Of a stretch of 64,000 nt of DNA, positions 34,933 to 45,436 are shown one piece after another. Below the pieces are notes generated by a model. The model was not told the origin of the DNA and made no database searches. It saw only the letters and a program-made list of their open reading frames with translations. This DNA comes from Breviolum minutum Mf 1.05b.01 (lineage: Eukaryota > Sar > Dinophyceae > Suessiales > Symbiodiniaceae). The translations under genes were made by a program, and so were the position numbers. The stretch is taken from the NCBI GenBank assembly GCA_000507305.1, contig DF240106.1, positions 52,547 through 116,546 of the forward strand, in the 5' to 3' direction. The first letter of the stretch is position 1. Each line of letters opens with the position of its first letter.

Positions 34933-35058
34933 CTAGGATGTCCCAGGAAATTGGAAAATGGTTAGTAAATAGGTTATAACCTAATTGTAAATGGCGTATG
35001 TTGCGTTTATAATAACCCTCTTACTAACCTTCTACTAACTTCCTGGGACATCCAAGTA
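34933..35058. mobile_element. TIR element with AGGATGTCCCAGG arms
   Basis: ctaggatgtcccaggaaattgg and (c)taacttcctgggacatcc(aag) are inverted repeats, with GGTTATAACC inside. A chimeric relative fused to a MITE-A right arm lies at about 33680-33777. Confidence 0.65.
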
Positions 35059-35402
35059 TCGGGATCTGCATAAAGCTGACTCTGAAATGGGTTTGGGGGA
35101 ATCCTTGTGACGATGGGAAGCTTTGTTGAGATAGCTAAGCTGGGGGTTCGTCAGTGAACCATTGTGATACATCATGATGGTTATCATGTGTATCCCCCGC
35201 AAAAATGACACGAATCGACCATGAGTGGGGGGTATGTGGGTTCTCTAGAGTGCATTTCCGAAGAAAGGAGGATTTCCAACCATCCACGTGACAACATATC
35301 TGAGTAAAATCTTCAGATCAAAGATCTTAACACTTGGCTGGTTGGGTGCAAGCTGAAGCCAGGTTCTTGTTTTTAAATGGAAGAAATTAATCAAGGGAAC
35401 TT

Positions 35403-35557
35403 CTTGGAGGATCATCCCAGGACTAGTAAGTGGTTGGGATCAGCCCCATTTATAAGCCATGAAAAGACCATTTGGAAGGGGTCCCACAACCCCAGGTCTT
35501 AGGGGACTTGCTAACCATGGTCACTAATCACTTACTAACTGCGATGATCCTCCAAGT
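35403..35557. mobile_element. TIR element with CTTGGAGGATCATC arms
   Basis: cttggaggatcatccca and (gc)gatgatcctccaag are inverted repeats about 155 bp apart. A second pair ctagtaagtggtt / aatcacttactaac lies inside. A relative lies at about 31280-31430. Confidence 0.65.
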
Positions 35558-35702
35558 TGGGAAATTACCGTGGCTTCAGGTTCATTATTGTGTGTTTTGA
35601 GGAGTGAGTCTAACTTACTTATCATAGTGTTTTCCATTGAAAAAACCAGTCTACCTAACTTGAAACTGGGGTTAAGTTGGATGTACGTGTAAAACAAAGG
35701 TA

Positions 35703-35806
35703 CTGTTGATGGAAGAAATCCTGCTAACCAGTTGATATGTAGTTTTTCCCATGATTTCCAGGGTTTGATACATACCAGGTGGTGCGGGGATTTCTTCCAT
35801 CAACAG
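35703..35806 (-). mobile_element. MITE-A copy, reverse-oriented core
   Basis: Arms ctgttgatggaagaaatcctg / ggatttcttccatcaacag, TA flanks (35701-35702, 35807-35808). Its terminal AG precedes the open exon at 35807. Confidence 0.85.
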
Positions 35807-35913
35807 TATCACTATTTGGGTTGCATCCTATTGGGTCCCGTAACACAAAACCTTGTAAGGCTTAGATCCCTAGTGATTATGCACAGGAACTTTGTTCGCC
35901 ATCTACTGGTACT
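35807..35913 (+). CDS. Candidate exon bounded on both sides by MITE-A copies
   Basis: Exactly spans from the AG of the left MITE-A to the GT in the left arm of the next, open throughout: YHYLGCILLGPVTQNLVRLR then SLVIMHRNFVRHLLV. Ends two bases over and joins in frame to 36032. Confidence 0.55.
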
Positions 35914-36031
35914 GTTGATGGTTCAGAAATCCGTCAAGTACGAGTTGAGGTTGGTAGTTTTTCCCGTGATTTACGGGGTTTTAGCACCATCCCAGGTAGT
36001 TAGTTGTTTGGGATTTCTGAACCATCAACAG
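35912..36031 (-). mobile_element. MITE-A copy, TTCAG subtype, candidate intron
   Basis: Arms ctgttgatggttcagaaatcc / gggatttctgaaccatcaacag. GT at 35914 and AG at 36030-36031 give a 118-bp intron in frame. The left flank is TA and the right flank CA. Confidence 0.85.
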
Positions 36032-36176
36032 CAGCAAATCAAAAAACAAATGGCTACCTGATTTATCAACCAAAATCCAGGATAGAAACTTACAGCTACT
36101 GTTTTCATCACCAGCACATCCAGTCAGCGATTTTATGACAGTTTCAGAAATTATTCAGGAAAAAAACCCTTGGTAG
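36032..36176 (+). CDS. Candidate exon after a MITE-A intron, to a stop
   Basis: Frame carried from 35913: SKSKNKWLPDLSTKIQDRNL, QLLFSSPAHPVSDFMTVSEI, stop at 36174. The alternative join that removes the element with one target dinucleotide is also open for about 38 codons, so the frame is not settled. Confidence 0.5.
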
Positions 36177-36321
36177 TAACCTTTTTTTTTGAGTGGTTAA
36201 GAAAAACTCCGACATAGCTGGCGCATATCTAGAACTTCCAAATGTTCATCCCAATTTGTTTCGGAGGGGGTCCGGGTATCTCGGATTTTCATCAATTTTT
36301 CGATGTTTCACCCGCCGGCAG

Positions 36322-36364
36322 GATGAAAATTTTCAAAAAAGCCATGGCTGAAGCCATGCAACAG
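36322..36364 (+). CDS. Short candidate exon, unknown protein
   Basis: Follows cgccggcag and reads MKIFKKAMAEAMQQ to caacag|gtgccg. The open frame is longer on both sides, so edges are uncertain. Confidence 0.4.
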
Positions 36365-36413
36365 GTGCCGAACGAGGCTTGGTCTTTTCCAGTTCGTAAT
36401 TTTTTTTTCCTTC

Positions 36414-36508
36414 TACCTGGAACGCCAAGTGTCCTATTTTTTCAGGCAACTTTACCCCTAAAACCAGCAACTATTGCCTTAAAAATAGGGCACTTGGCTT
36501 TCCAGGTA
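36414..36508. mobile_element. Fold-back element, ACCTGGAA...CCAGGT
   Basis: acctggaacgccaagtgtcc / gggcacttggctttccaggt with ttttt/aaaaa extensions, an imperfect palindrome of about 95 bp. Confidence 0.65.
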
Positions 36509-37640
36509 GGTGAGTGAATCGGAGTGAATGAATTGTTTGATTTGCCGGAGGGTTTGCGTTGCGCGGAGATTCTCCGTTTTTCAAAACAACTGGAAAAATT
36601 TTTAGAAGCACAGGAAGTAGTATAGAATGTATAGATATCCGTGGGTTTTCTAGAAAAAAAATCCCCAACGGTTCCAAGGTTCGGGCTCACAGTTTCCGAA
36701 ATCACCGGTTCCTTTGTCATCGAAATTTCCGGCGAGCCGTTGCAAAAAAGATCCCGTATGAGCCAAACCCCAAAAGGTAGTTAGTTTAGTAAGGGACCCA
36801 AAATGGGCGAAACATTCAGGTCAAGGATTTACAATTAATTGCCCAGAAACATATATTTATACCCTCCTTGAAACTAACATAGCACCTCTTCCAACCCAGA
36901 AGCCATATTAGAATGCAAGAGTAGTGGACTTTTCTTTGTGGCTCAAGTAGGCTCCACAGTTGGTCAGGGTTCCACCCACCAATGGGAGCAGTGATCAAAA
37001 CCCCCCTGGTTGGTTACTTGCTGTGAATCAAGGCGATCTGTTTTTCCCCAGTTGTATTTATAAGTATTCTAATAAAGCCATTATTTTTCGGATCCCCTCA
37101 TTATATCATATTATATCATCAGGCTTGCCAAGCACAAAATCTCCATGAAACCTCCCCAAACCTCGCCGCGAAAGGCTGAAAGCAAGCCGACAGAGTCGAA
37201 GCCTGGGGGACCTTGAAAGAGATGGGTGTTTCCAAAAATGAGGGTTTTACTCCCAAATCATCCCATTTTCATAGGATTTTCCATGATGTTCACCATCCAT
37301 TTTGGGGGTTTCCCCCCTATTTTTGGAAACACCTAGATGATGACATTGATGAGTTGATGAGTTGATGAGTTGATTCTTACATACTGAGGATCTGATTCAG
37401 GTGTGTCCTAAGAAAGGAAGTTTTTCCCCAAAAAATCTACCTCTAGGAAGAGATGTGGATCCTTAAGGATAGTAAATTAGATTCTAGATTAGTGAAGGAT
37501 TCGTGGATGATGGGATGGGATGCTGGATGATTCATGGTTTCATACTTTACCACCATCACAAAACAGGTCATCAAAATGGTTATCAAGAATATCCCATATG
37601 ATCCATGGGACTGGTATAGTTCCCTACATTTACTCCCAAG
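36509..37640. other. Spacer with a TIR element and short repeats
   Basis: Holds the TGGGTGTTTCC-type TIR element (37224-37332), a (GATGAGTT)n run (37347-37374) and a left end of the CCATGGGACTGG repeat (37598). No supported exon. Confidence 0.4.
37224..37332. mobile_element. TIR element with GGGTGTTTCC arms
   Basis: gggtgtttccaaaaatgagg and cctatttttggaaacacct are inverted repeats. Other copies lie at 38345-38459 and, decayed, at 9826-9910. Confidence 0.7.
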
Positions 37641-37701
37641 TGTGAAAGTCGATGCGTTTTCAAAAATTATGGGTCCTAGCTTGGGAAAACTAATACGGGA
37701 A
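37641..37701 (+). CDS. Candidate exon, unknown protein
   Basis: Follows ctcccaag and reads VKVDAFSKIMGPSLGKLIRE, phase 0 at the gaa|gtcgcc end. Confidence 0.45.
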
Positions 37702-38344
37702 GTCGCCTGCAGTTAGAAGAGCCTGGTGCGGCTATCTCCCAAGGAGGGATGTTTTTAACTGTTGATCTGGGGTGTCCTAGCTTTGAGTACCTTGTGACCT
37801 CGTTCACTACCTCGTTCATATCTCGTTCCAGACCTCGTTCACTTCCCCTTCAAAAAGCATGTTTCCAAGCAACGATTTCCAAGCAATTTGCATTGAATAT
37901 GATCGTTTTGTTGAAAGATTGATATCTATGCTAGTGATGTGCGTCCCATTGTGTTTTTTCAAATTCTTCTTGATAAATCCCAGATGTTTCTGATTTTTTT
38001 TTAAACCATGCGTCACCATGCTGTTTTGAACTTATAAACTGGTAAAAATCATGGTTTGAACACATAGATAATAACATGTTTGGAATAACGTCGCCATGCT
38101 GTTTTACTATCTTTTGCACTGACTGCACTGACTTTCTGAATGCGTAGCGTCCCATGCAGTTTATATGTTGTTTCGGGAAATGCACTGAGTTTCACGTTTG
38201 GGTGTACCATAAATCTATGCCAAATGTAGGTAAATATCCCAGTCCCATGGATCCAAAAAGGGTATGATGATGGGAATCAGATTGTGTGTGCTTCGCACGA
38301 GTCAACCAAACTCCTGGCGTGAAACCCAACCGCTGAAACCACAG

Positions 38345-38459
38345 ATTTTGGGTGTTTCCAAAAAAAATAGGGGTAAAAACCCCAAAATGGATGATTTATA
38401 ATGAAAATCCCTATTAAAATGGATGATTTGGGGGTACCACCATTTAAGGAAACACCCAT
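38345..38459. mobile_element. TIR element with GGGTGTTTCC arms
   Basis: gggtgtttccaaaaaaaatagg ... accatttaaggaaacaccc. The interior has two (a)aaatggatgattt words. Confidence 0.65.
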
Positions 38460-38579
38460 TTGTAGCTGACATGGACTCCAGAGATCTGGAGAGTTTCAGT
38501 CTGATCCTCCCTTGCCTTCAGTATGATCCTCCCCCCGGAGAATCCAATTTGACAACTCTTTAAAAAAAACACTGTCCCT

Positions 38580-38694
38580 GATGGCACACTCAAATATTTG
38601 ACAACTCTTTTTTACCAACCGAAGTTTGGGGAAGATGAACCCAATTTGGGACTATGCAAAATATTTTTCAAATTGGGTTGGTTCAACCACCATC
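38580..38694 (+). mobile_element. MITE-B copy, left end decayed
   Basis: tttggggaagatgaacccaa ... attgggttggttcaaccacc. The left arm no longer pairs well. Confidence 0.6.
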
Positions 38695-38916
38695 TTCCTA
38701 ACGATCGTTAAAAAATCACCTGACATAACCTTCATGCCTGCGAGGCCTGCACCTGTAGAGGTCAACCCGGGGGAAAGATGATGAGAGTTACAGGGTCCAT
38801 CTTGTTTCCCGGATTTTACCGGTGGGGGAGTTTCGACGTTTTTTTTTGGTTGGTTTGGCTTGGGGTTTGATGATTTTGCAAGTTGGTTCCGTACACTCCG
38901 GTAAACTCATATATAG

Positions 38917-38998
38917 CTGGCTTCGGTGGGGTGAAGAACTGAAAATTTTCATCCAAGAAACCCTTTGGCTACCCTGTGATCTTGGGGGATCGATTAGG
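38917..38998 (+). CDS. Candidate exon, unknown protein
   Basis: Follows catatatag and reads WLRWGEELKIFIQETLWLPC then DLGGSIR to ttagg|gtcgcc. No family recognised. Confidence 0.5.
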
Positions 38999-39547
38999 GT
39001 CGCCAGGGATTTTCCATGTATTTTCCGATCCTCAATGAGGAGCTGAACTTGAACCCCAAGAATCTTCAAATCAGGGGGCAGTTGTACTGAAGATGAAATC
39101 CTTTAGAGATTCTGATTTTGTTTGGTCGCTACTGGTAACAGAGCACATCCCCAAAAAACCACCTGGCTCCACAGAAAGCTGATTCCCAAGGCGAGTCGAT
39201 CGAATTTCCAACAGACCCTCTGAAAATTCGTGACAATTTCAATCCCACAATGAAACAACAACCGGGGCGATGATTTTGCAGGGTTTACTGCGGTTAGTGA
39301 TAATTATTACATTTTACAACTAGGGGACTAGGGGCCAAAAAAGCCCCCCAAAAACTGCACTGAGTTCCTGGAGAAACTTGGGCAGGCTCCACCCCCCTCT
39401 TGTAACAGTCCCACAAGATGTTCCCCCACACCAGTACAGAAATTTACATGTAACTCCACTTCTTATTGGGGGTGTTTCTTCACCCCAACCGAAAGCCCAT
39501 CTTTTTTTGTTGGACCCATTTTTTTCGGGGTGTCTCACTCGGCTCAG

Positions 39548-39656
39548 GGTGCCCCAGCCGCAGCAGCTCCATCTGCGGTGGCATCTTCCTCCCCTGCCGA
39601 ACCAACGGAGGTTGCAGCTTTGTTGTTGGCGTGGATTCATTGGAGAATTTATCAGG
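39548..39656 (+). CDS. Candidate exon, Ala/Pro linker then helix
   Basis: Follows cggctcag and reads GAPAAAAPSAVASSSPAEPT then EVAALLLAWIHWRIYQ. Its last codon abuts the GT that precedes a MITE-C copy. The frame resumes after the element at 39796. Confidence 0.6.
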
Positions 39657-39661
39657 TTTAC

Positions 39662-39798
39662 TCTCCGTGAAACGAACATTCAACTCGCACCCAAAAAATA
39701 GGGCGAGGGCCAACCCAAAAGGAAGCCGGATCGTCTTCCAAAAACCATCCATCTTTTTTTCGGGGATACGGAGTAATAACATTAGTTTCAGGGAGGGG
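39662..39798. mobile_element. MITE-C copy acting as a candidate intron
   Basis: Left ctctccgtgaaacgaaca, right attagtttcagggagggg, TA flanks (39660-39661, 39799-39800). Host GT at 39657 plus AG in the right arm (39794-39795) removes 139 bp in frame. Removing the element with one TA also restores a continuous frame (IYQVYTRLEKYEH). Confidence 0.8.
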
Positions 39799-39849
39799 TA
39801 TACCCGCCTGGAGAAATATGAACATGTTTTTGAAGCCAAAGTCATGGAG
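39796..39849 (+). CDS. Candidate exon after a MITE-C intron
   Basis: Reads YTRLEKYEHVFEAKVME in the frame of the exon at 39548 and ends at gag|gtgggg. Confidence 0.5.
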
Positions 39850-40520
39850 GTGGGGCTGGAAGGTGATGGGTGTTTTTTTTCATTTGATGATTAAGGTGTT
39901 TGGTGATTTATATATAGGGATTATAAGGATTTTGTAACTCCGAAAATGAAGCTGGATCTTCCAGATGGCAATTGTTGTTCCTTTTCAAGTGGGGTTAATT
40001 TTGAGGTTGCAGCTGCATGTTCATTTTCCAGGGGTGTACTATGTTTTTTTAAAATGGCTTTCTTGGTCTTGAAACCATCCAAAGCTAGCTTGCAAGCATC
40101 AGAAACCATTGGACCCATTGGAAATCCTCAGATTCCTTTTTGAAGGTTCGTTTCGGTGGGTTGATGATGAGCAACAAAAACATCCCTTGAAAAAAGTCAC
40201 CACTTTGCAGGGGGGGTGAAAAAACCCACAGCTCGGCACCGAAAAATCACTGGTTGGTTGGTGGGATCCGATGATTTTCTTGCCCCAAAATTGGGTTCCA
40301 AAAGGTCTCCTGGCAGCTGCGAACTATGGGGAATTTTGGGGGATTGACCTATAAAGAGATTTTTGACGCGTCAACATCATCAACGTGAAGCTCCAAGTTG
40401 AGCCAAGTGGTTTAGCTGTTTAGGAGGTGAAAAACCCATCAGTTCAAAGTTTTTTTTTCGAAATCCCTTTGCGTACAAAAGGTTCATGTCAAGTGGTTAG
40501 CTGAATTTCCCCCATCACAG

Positions 40521-41150
40521 GGATGGCAGGCTGAGATACCTGGCTGGTGCTTGAAAGGGAGCGATTTGGAGCTTGGGATATCCGTAGCCATAGGGGCTTC
40601 AGCATCCCGAATCGCAACAGCTGCGATTCGCCTGGCCATGTCAACTCTCGAGATGGTTGGGGAACTGATGGAAAATACGATGGGCCCCATGACACCAATG
40701 TTTCTGATGGCAGTGGCTATTGGACAGCTCTCCTTGAGTCTATTCTTGCTGCGGAGCCATGTTTTCCAGGAGCTTTGGAGTCAAAGTTTCTCTTTTTTTT
40801 TCGGATCCTGGTCCTGGCTCATTGAGAACTCGGATGAGGTAAAACGACGAAAACGTGAGGTGCTCTACCAAGGGTTTCGAAAGACTTTGCCAATGTGGAT
40901 TGTCTTGAACGACCTGACTTTCTTCTTTGTCCTTGCAATCAGTGCCATCGGTTCTTTCTACCCAGATGGTGGTCTAGCTACAAAAGGTATTTTCATATAT
41001 GGCGTTTGCGTGTTTGGTTTGACACTGCGCTATGTTCTCGAAACCGGTTCGGAGCAGACAACCAAGCGAGATGTAGTGCTCATTTTCGCAGCATCCTTCA
41101 CTGCCTCTACTCTAGCACCATTGAAGATGCAACCACTAGCAATGCTGGCA
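40521..41150 (+). CDS. Multi-pass membrane protein, N-terminal part
   Basis: Open from an acceptor-like cccatcacag to beyond 41150. First clear ATG is at 40638, with an open frame continuing upstream. Hydrophobic segments include MFLMAVAIGQLSLSLFLL, LNDLTFFFVLAISAIGSF, IYGVCVFGLTLRYVLE and VVLIFAASFTASTLAPL, suggesting four membrane helices. The frame then diverges, and the same protein appears to continue in the +1 frame at 41155. Known dinoflagellate genomes hold many multi-helix proteins followed by a PAS-like region, and this fits that pattern. The membrane topology and ligand are unknown. Confidence 0.65.
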
Positions 41151-41151
41151 A

Positions 41152-42309
41152 GATTTGGCTGCTTTGGAGGTCGTGCCGGAGCCGGGTTGGTTCTTCCGCA
41201 TGCAAGTGGCCATGATCCCTGTGACCATTTTCTTTCTATGGCCTGCGCCACGAATTGTGGACATGGACTTTTGGTGCTTGCTTTTCAATGAATGTGTGGG
41301 AGTCATCGCTATTCTTATGGCATACAACCGAAGTGACTGGACGCTCTCGCAACAGGTGGCTGCGACTATTCTGGCAGAAGATCGGGCTGAAGAAGCAAAG
41401 AGTTTTTGCGAGGCGGTGCGACAACTGTTGAGCGTCACTTGTGATGCCTGCACTGCTCTTTCTTGCGATCTTCAGGTTTCTCAGCCCTCCGTTAGTCTTC
41501 TGAACTTGCTGAAAGTGGAAGCCAATGACATAATGCACAAGCGCTTTATCGACCTTGTCGCCACAAATGATCAGGAACACTTTGAATCCATCGTCAAGTT
41601 CTCTAGCCAAACTCCAAGTAGCGGACTAGTCCACCTAGTCCACCTTTCAGGTCAAGGCGAAGGTCACGAAGTTGAAGTCTTTCAGGTCAAGGTGTTCGTG
41701 GTGCAATTGAGTGATGGAGCGGGTTACTTTTTAGGGATTTCTAAGGCTGCGACTGAGGGTCAGGAGACTGGACCCCCTGATGGTGGCAGAGATATGCACT
41801 TTTTGTTGGGCAATTGCTCCGGGAAATTTATAGATATGGAGAGTGTAGCGGCCTCCAACGAGGTTGGCTACGAACCAAGGGCTGCAAAGTTGCATGAAAC
41901 CATGGGTGTCAGCCGATCGCCCTTAGCCAGTGAGATGGAAGAGTTGAAGAAGATCAGCCTAGTCGTTGATGCGATTTCAGACGACTTAGGATATGTTGTG
42001 AAGTCTGCTTCATTTGAGTTTGCAGATCTTCCCATGGAGAAGCAACGTCGCTTACCCAACTTGCTGGAGTGGTTGGACCATCGATGGAAAGACGTCGTTG
42101 CGAAGTGGCTTGAAGAAGAAGTGAATTTATGGTTTCATGGTGGCCAGGGCCATGTCTTGGACGTGGAGTTCTTCCCGCCCAGTGCTAGCCGTGTGGTCCT
42201 CGCTAGTCTTCATGTCACTCAATGTGAGATGCACGGAGAAGCTGTGACATGCTTGATTGAGATCCAGAAACTGAGATATCAGCCTGGTGAGAACCATCAG
42301 TGGTGCTAA
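41152..42309 (+). pseudogene. Same membrane protein, C-terminal part with PAS-like region, frameshifted
   Basis: Continues the preceding segment in another frame (stop at 41137 in this frame, so the switch lies between 41137 and about 41200). Two further helices (QVAMIPVTIFFLWPAP; FWCLLFNECVGVIAILMAY) are followed by a cytoplasmic region with AKSFCEAVRQLLSVTCDACT and a sensor-like stretch, which resembles PAS-type regions in composition only. The ORF runs about 1.15 kb without an intron and stops at 42307-42309. The break could be a one-base sequencing error, a mutation or an unseen tiny intron. The lack of introns contrasts with the short exons of its neighbours. Confidence 0.6.
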
Positions 42310-43117
42310 AAATCCATTTCGGCTGAGAAGTTGAGCGCCCTACTGAGAATCCAAAAAGGCATCCTGCTGCTTCCACTTCTACATGAAGTACAGCTGGGGG
42401 TATCTAAGATCCCAATGGAGCTACCCCCAGGTTTCCAAGCATATCTTAATACGTATTGTTTGGTTATGTGTTCGAATCTTCCTTCTTCACAGTTTCCCTC
42501 GTACACTTCTCGTTTTGTGTGTATTGGGGGGCTGCGCCTCTCCAGTTTCTACCAGTTGCTTCCTATATCTTTCCGTTTTGCTCAAAAAACGGCTTCGTAT
42601 GTTAGTGGGTCTTACGTGTATAAGTGTATGTGCTCTTCACCACAAACACTCCCCCGGGCATCTGCCGCTAGGAAAGGATGTCCTACTTTCCAAAAAAACA
42701 ACCTTACTCCCTTCGTATGTATCCGACATACTACTCGAGCTAGGGGTATCTTCAACGCAACTCTATAGTGCAAAATCTTTACACTGTTCGCCATCAAACT
42801 AGGGTTTCTTTCGACTCAAGCCGTTCATCCATCCAGCTGCCGGCATAACCCACACCGTAAAAACGGTCGTCCAGTATTCCCATGGGTACAGTTTTGAACA
42901 TGAGCTACTTCTCCAATTCCAGCTGAAAAAATATTGCTTCTCCATCTTCTTCCCTGTTCCAGATTTAAGACGCATCCAGGACATAGTGGGGACCTCGTCA
43001 ACCTCGAGCTATGCAAACTATAGGATGCGGCGTGTAAGTGTGGTATCTCGTTCCTCACATGGTGATGTATAGATTGGGAGTCTACGTTCACCGTACGATG
43101 CCCATCCTCCAGGATTG
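42310..43117. other. Spacer; possible LTR or tail of the copia remnant
   Basis: No exon supported. A small hairpin ctgggggta / tacccccag lies at about 42395-42430. The right half adjoins the pol-deleted copia remnant and may include its 3' end, but no LTR pair could be found. Confidence 0.35.
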
Positions 43118-45331
43118 TCACCTCAGGAACCTGACCCTCTTTTCCACTTCCTCCTTTGGCTGAAAAACCAAAAGCCGGAGCGACATCGCTGGACGAAGAT
43201 GGCTGACCATGGCCGGCCCCGACACTTCTACCCTCCTGGCTCCTATCTCCTCCAGCATCCTCAGTGCTCCTCTTGGATCACCTTGATCCGTCGAAATCGT
43301 GACTCTCCCTTCACCATTGATGGATACGGGCTGAACCGGAAAGGTGATCCACTTTCCCGATCTTCTTTGAGCAGCAGACCTTTCTGAAGCTGGTGATCCT
43401 TCAGGAATCAGCGCTCTCTTCCTCACTCCTCCGAGAGTCTCATCAGCGTCTTCTCTTTTTCTTCGATGTCTCTTCAGCCTCATTTCCTTTCCTTTTCACT
43501 ATCCTTCGGCTCTTCTTCAATTGATCTCATCCTCAAACTCTTCCTGCTGACCCGGTGGGCCACCAAAGCTCCAAGCATGAAGATGAAACCAGCAATGACA
43601 AACAGCTGTCCCGCCACAAAGACTGCCACAAACCAACCTTCTCCTCTTTCTTCATCATCTTGATTTCCTTGCGCACTTCCTTGGGAAATCGAAGCAGCCA
43701 AGACGATGAATTTCAATGCCCGTTCTTACTCCTCTTTCTCCATCTTCACCTCACTTCCACATGTGGCTTCAATTCCTCTCTCACCTTCTACCCTTCTACC
43801 CTTCTCATCCTTTCCTTCTTTCAGCTCCTCTCAAGATCGGTCAACCAGCATGACATACTCATCCTCCTCTTAAGTTCTTCAAGCCTAGCTGCAGACAAGA
43901 CTTTGGTTCCAATGTCTGCCACTTGAACTTGTCCTGGGATAGCTTCAATCATCCAGTCCAACTTTCCAATCTGTCAAGAAGAACTTGCACTGCTTGTCCT
44001 AAGTCTTAGGGCTAGTCAACGTCTCCTCGTTCCCTTTCCCAAGGCCTATTCCACCGGTCAAATTCCATCCTCTTCAAATTAAGCTGGCTTTGCCTCTTCT
44101 TTTTTCTTCAAGTCCAAATGAATCACTTGTTCAATTTCTGCCACCAAGTGCTCAGCTAATTTTGATGAACAGTAAGTTTCTTCTCAAAGAATTGACTTCC
44201 ACCATCAAAGTCGTCTTGGCCAGGGAAATCCGGAAGTTCAGCTCATTGTTATTTTCAAAAATCCTGGTGATGCGGTTGAGGCCTCTCACCAGGATGGTAG
44301 CATCTGGAAGCGCTACACCAACTTCCATCGCCCTCGTCTTCCACTTCAACCATCTTCTCAAACCGGTAAGGACTGCTCCCAAAGACGCTGCTTCTTGAGG
44401 GCTTCCGAGACCCTTTTTCACTCAAGCCCCCCGGTTGGTATATCACCGTCAGTTTTGCGGTGATACCCAAAGGGTGCAATCATCTCCTCTTTCTGAGACT
44501 TCGGCAGCGCTGCTAGCACAAGTGAAGTGGGTCTTCTCTGCAATCTGCTCCATCAATCGATCAAGCTTTTGGTGTTCAAGATACCGCTTCTTTGATTCTT
44601 GTAGTATCTTACCATCCAGTTACCCAAATCCAATGGAGCTGACTCCACCGTCCAATCCGGCAGCTTTCACCGCTTCCACTTCACCTATCTCTTCTCTGTT
44701 TCCTTTTCCTCTTTTAATCATCTTTTGCAACGAGCTCAGCATTCTCCTCATCAAGTTGACCTGAGAGATCGATTCCGCACCTTTCTTCATACCTCTCCCA
44801 TTCTGTTCCTCTGCGACCTTCTCCTCAGTCTTGGTCTCCTCACTGTCTGGGGTGGAGAACCTCTGCTCTGCTAGAAAAGACCCCTCTTGTGCCTCTTGCT
44901 CCTCAGCATCTGCCTCAGCATCCTGCTAACATCTTCATTCTCCTTGGCAATCTTCTCATTCATGCTCCTCGTCTTCACATTCACTTCCTCTAAGTCGTGG
45001 ACTCTTCTCAAAAGAATCAGCTTCTCCTCGTCATTCAGCATCATATACTTCATCCGTTGTTGCTTCACGTACTCCTTCTGACCTTCTTCCTCAGTCTGCT
45101 TCCTCTCTTCTTCAGCAAACCACAAAGGCCTAGCGGCCCCATCTTTCAAAGAACCCTGGCGATCCTCGGCCGGCGTCCGCCCTGGCCTCTCTAACTCCGG
45201 CTCCCTTTTCATCAACAAGGAGGCATTTCTTTCAAGCTTTCTCATTCTCAACAGTTGTTGCTCATCAAAGGTGTAGAATTCGCCCTCCAAGAAAACAACA
45301 CCATAGACACATTGGAAATCTCTGGCAAACG
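43118..45331 (-). pseudogene. Decayed Ty1/copia remnant lacking most of pol
   Basis: Read on the - strand from right to left. A coiled-coil N-terminal gag region (about 45330-44880, with LNDEEKLILLRRVHDLEEV) is followed by a gag core at 44479-44152 that aligns by eye with the intact element (IYQPGG and VALPDATILVRGLNRITRI versus TYQPGG and VTLPDSTLLVKSLSTLV), broken by a frameshift. Then, without protease, integrase or RT, comes an RNase H tail at about 43975-43862 (IEAIPGQVQVADIGTKVL). This is followed by a membrane-anchored tail at 43716-43480 (FVAVFVAGQLFVIAGFIFML) and a basic C-terminal part at 43483-43118. Several stops and shifts are present. It belongs to a different copia family (ADIGTK) from the young element (VADGLTK). 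Confidence 0.75.
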
Positions 45332-45333
45332 TA

Positions 45334-45436
45334 TTGTTGATGCAAGAAATCCTGCACCAACTGGGACGTATAAAACCTTGTAAATAATGGGATAAACTAC
45401 CAACCTCAACTGGTGCAGGGTTTCTTGCATCAACTG
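45334..45436 (+). mobile_element. MITE-A copy, GATGCAAG subtype
   Basis: Arms ttgttgatgcaagaaatcctg / cagggtttcttgcatcaactg, TA flanks. Both arms carry the same G-to-C change relative to the common GATGGAAG / CTTCCATC type. It borders or interrupts the copia remnant. The terminal AG is lost (ACTG). Confidence 0.8.

Noticed and set aside
40053..40143. Short frame from ATG (MAFLVLKPSKASLQAS) as a first exon of the membrane gene
   Set aside because: No usable donor before the stop and it lies beside a TIR-like repeat. Possible but unsupported.
42395..42430. Hairpin ctgggggta...tacccccag as a terminator
   Set aside because: Eukaryotic context and an isolated hairpin; no reason to assign a function.
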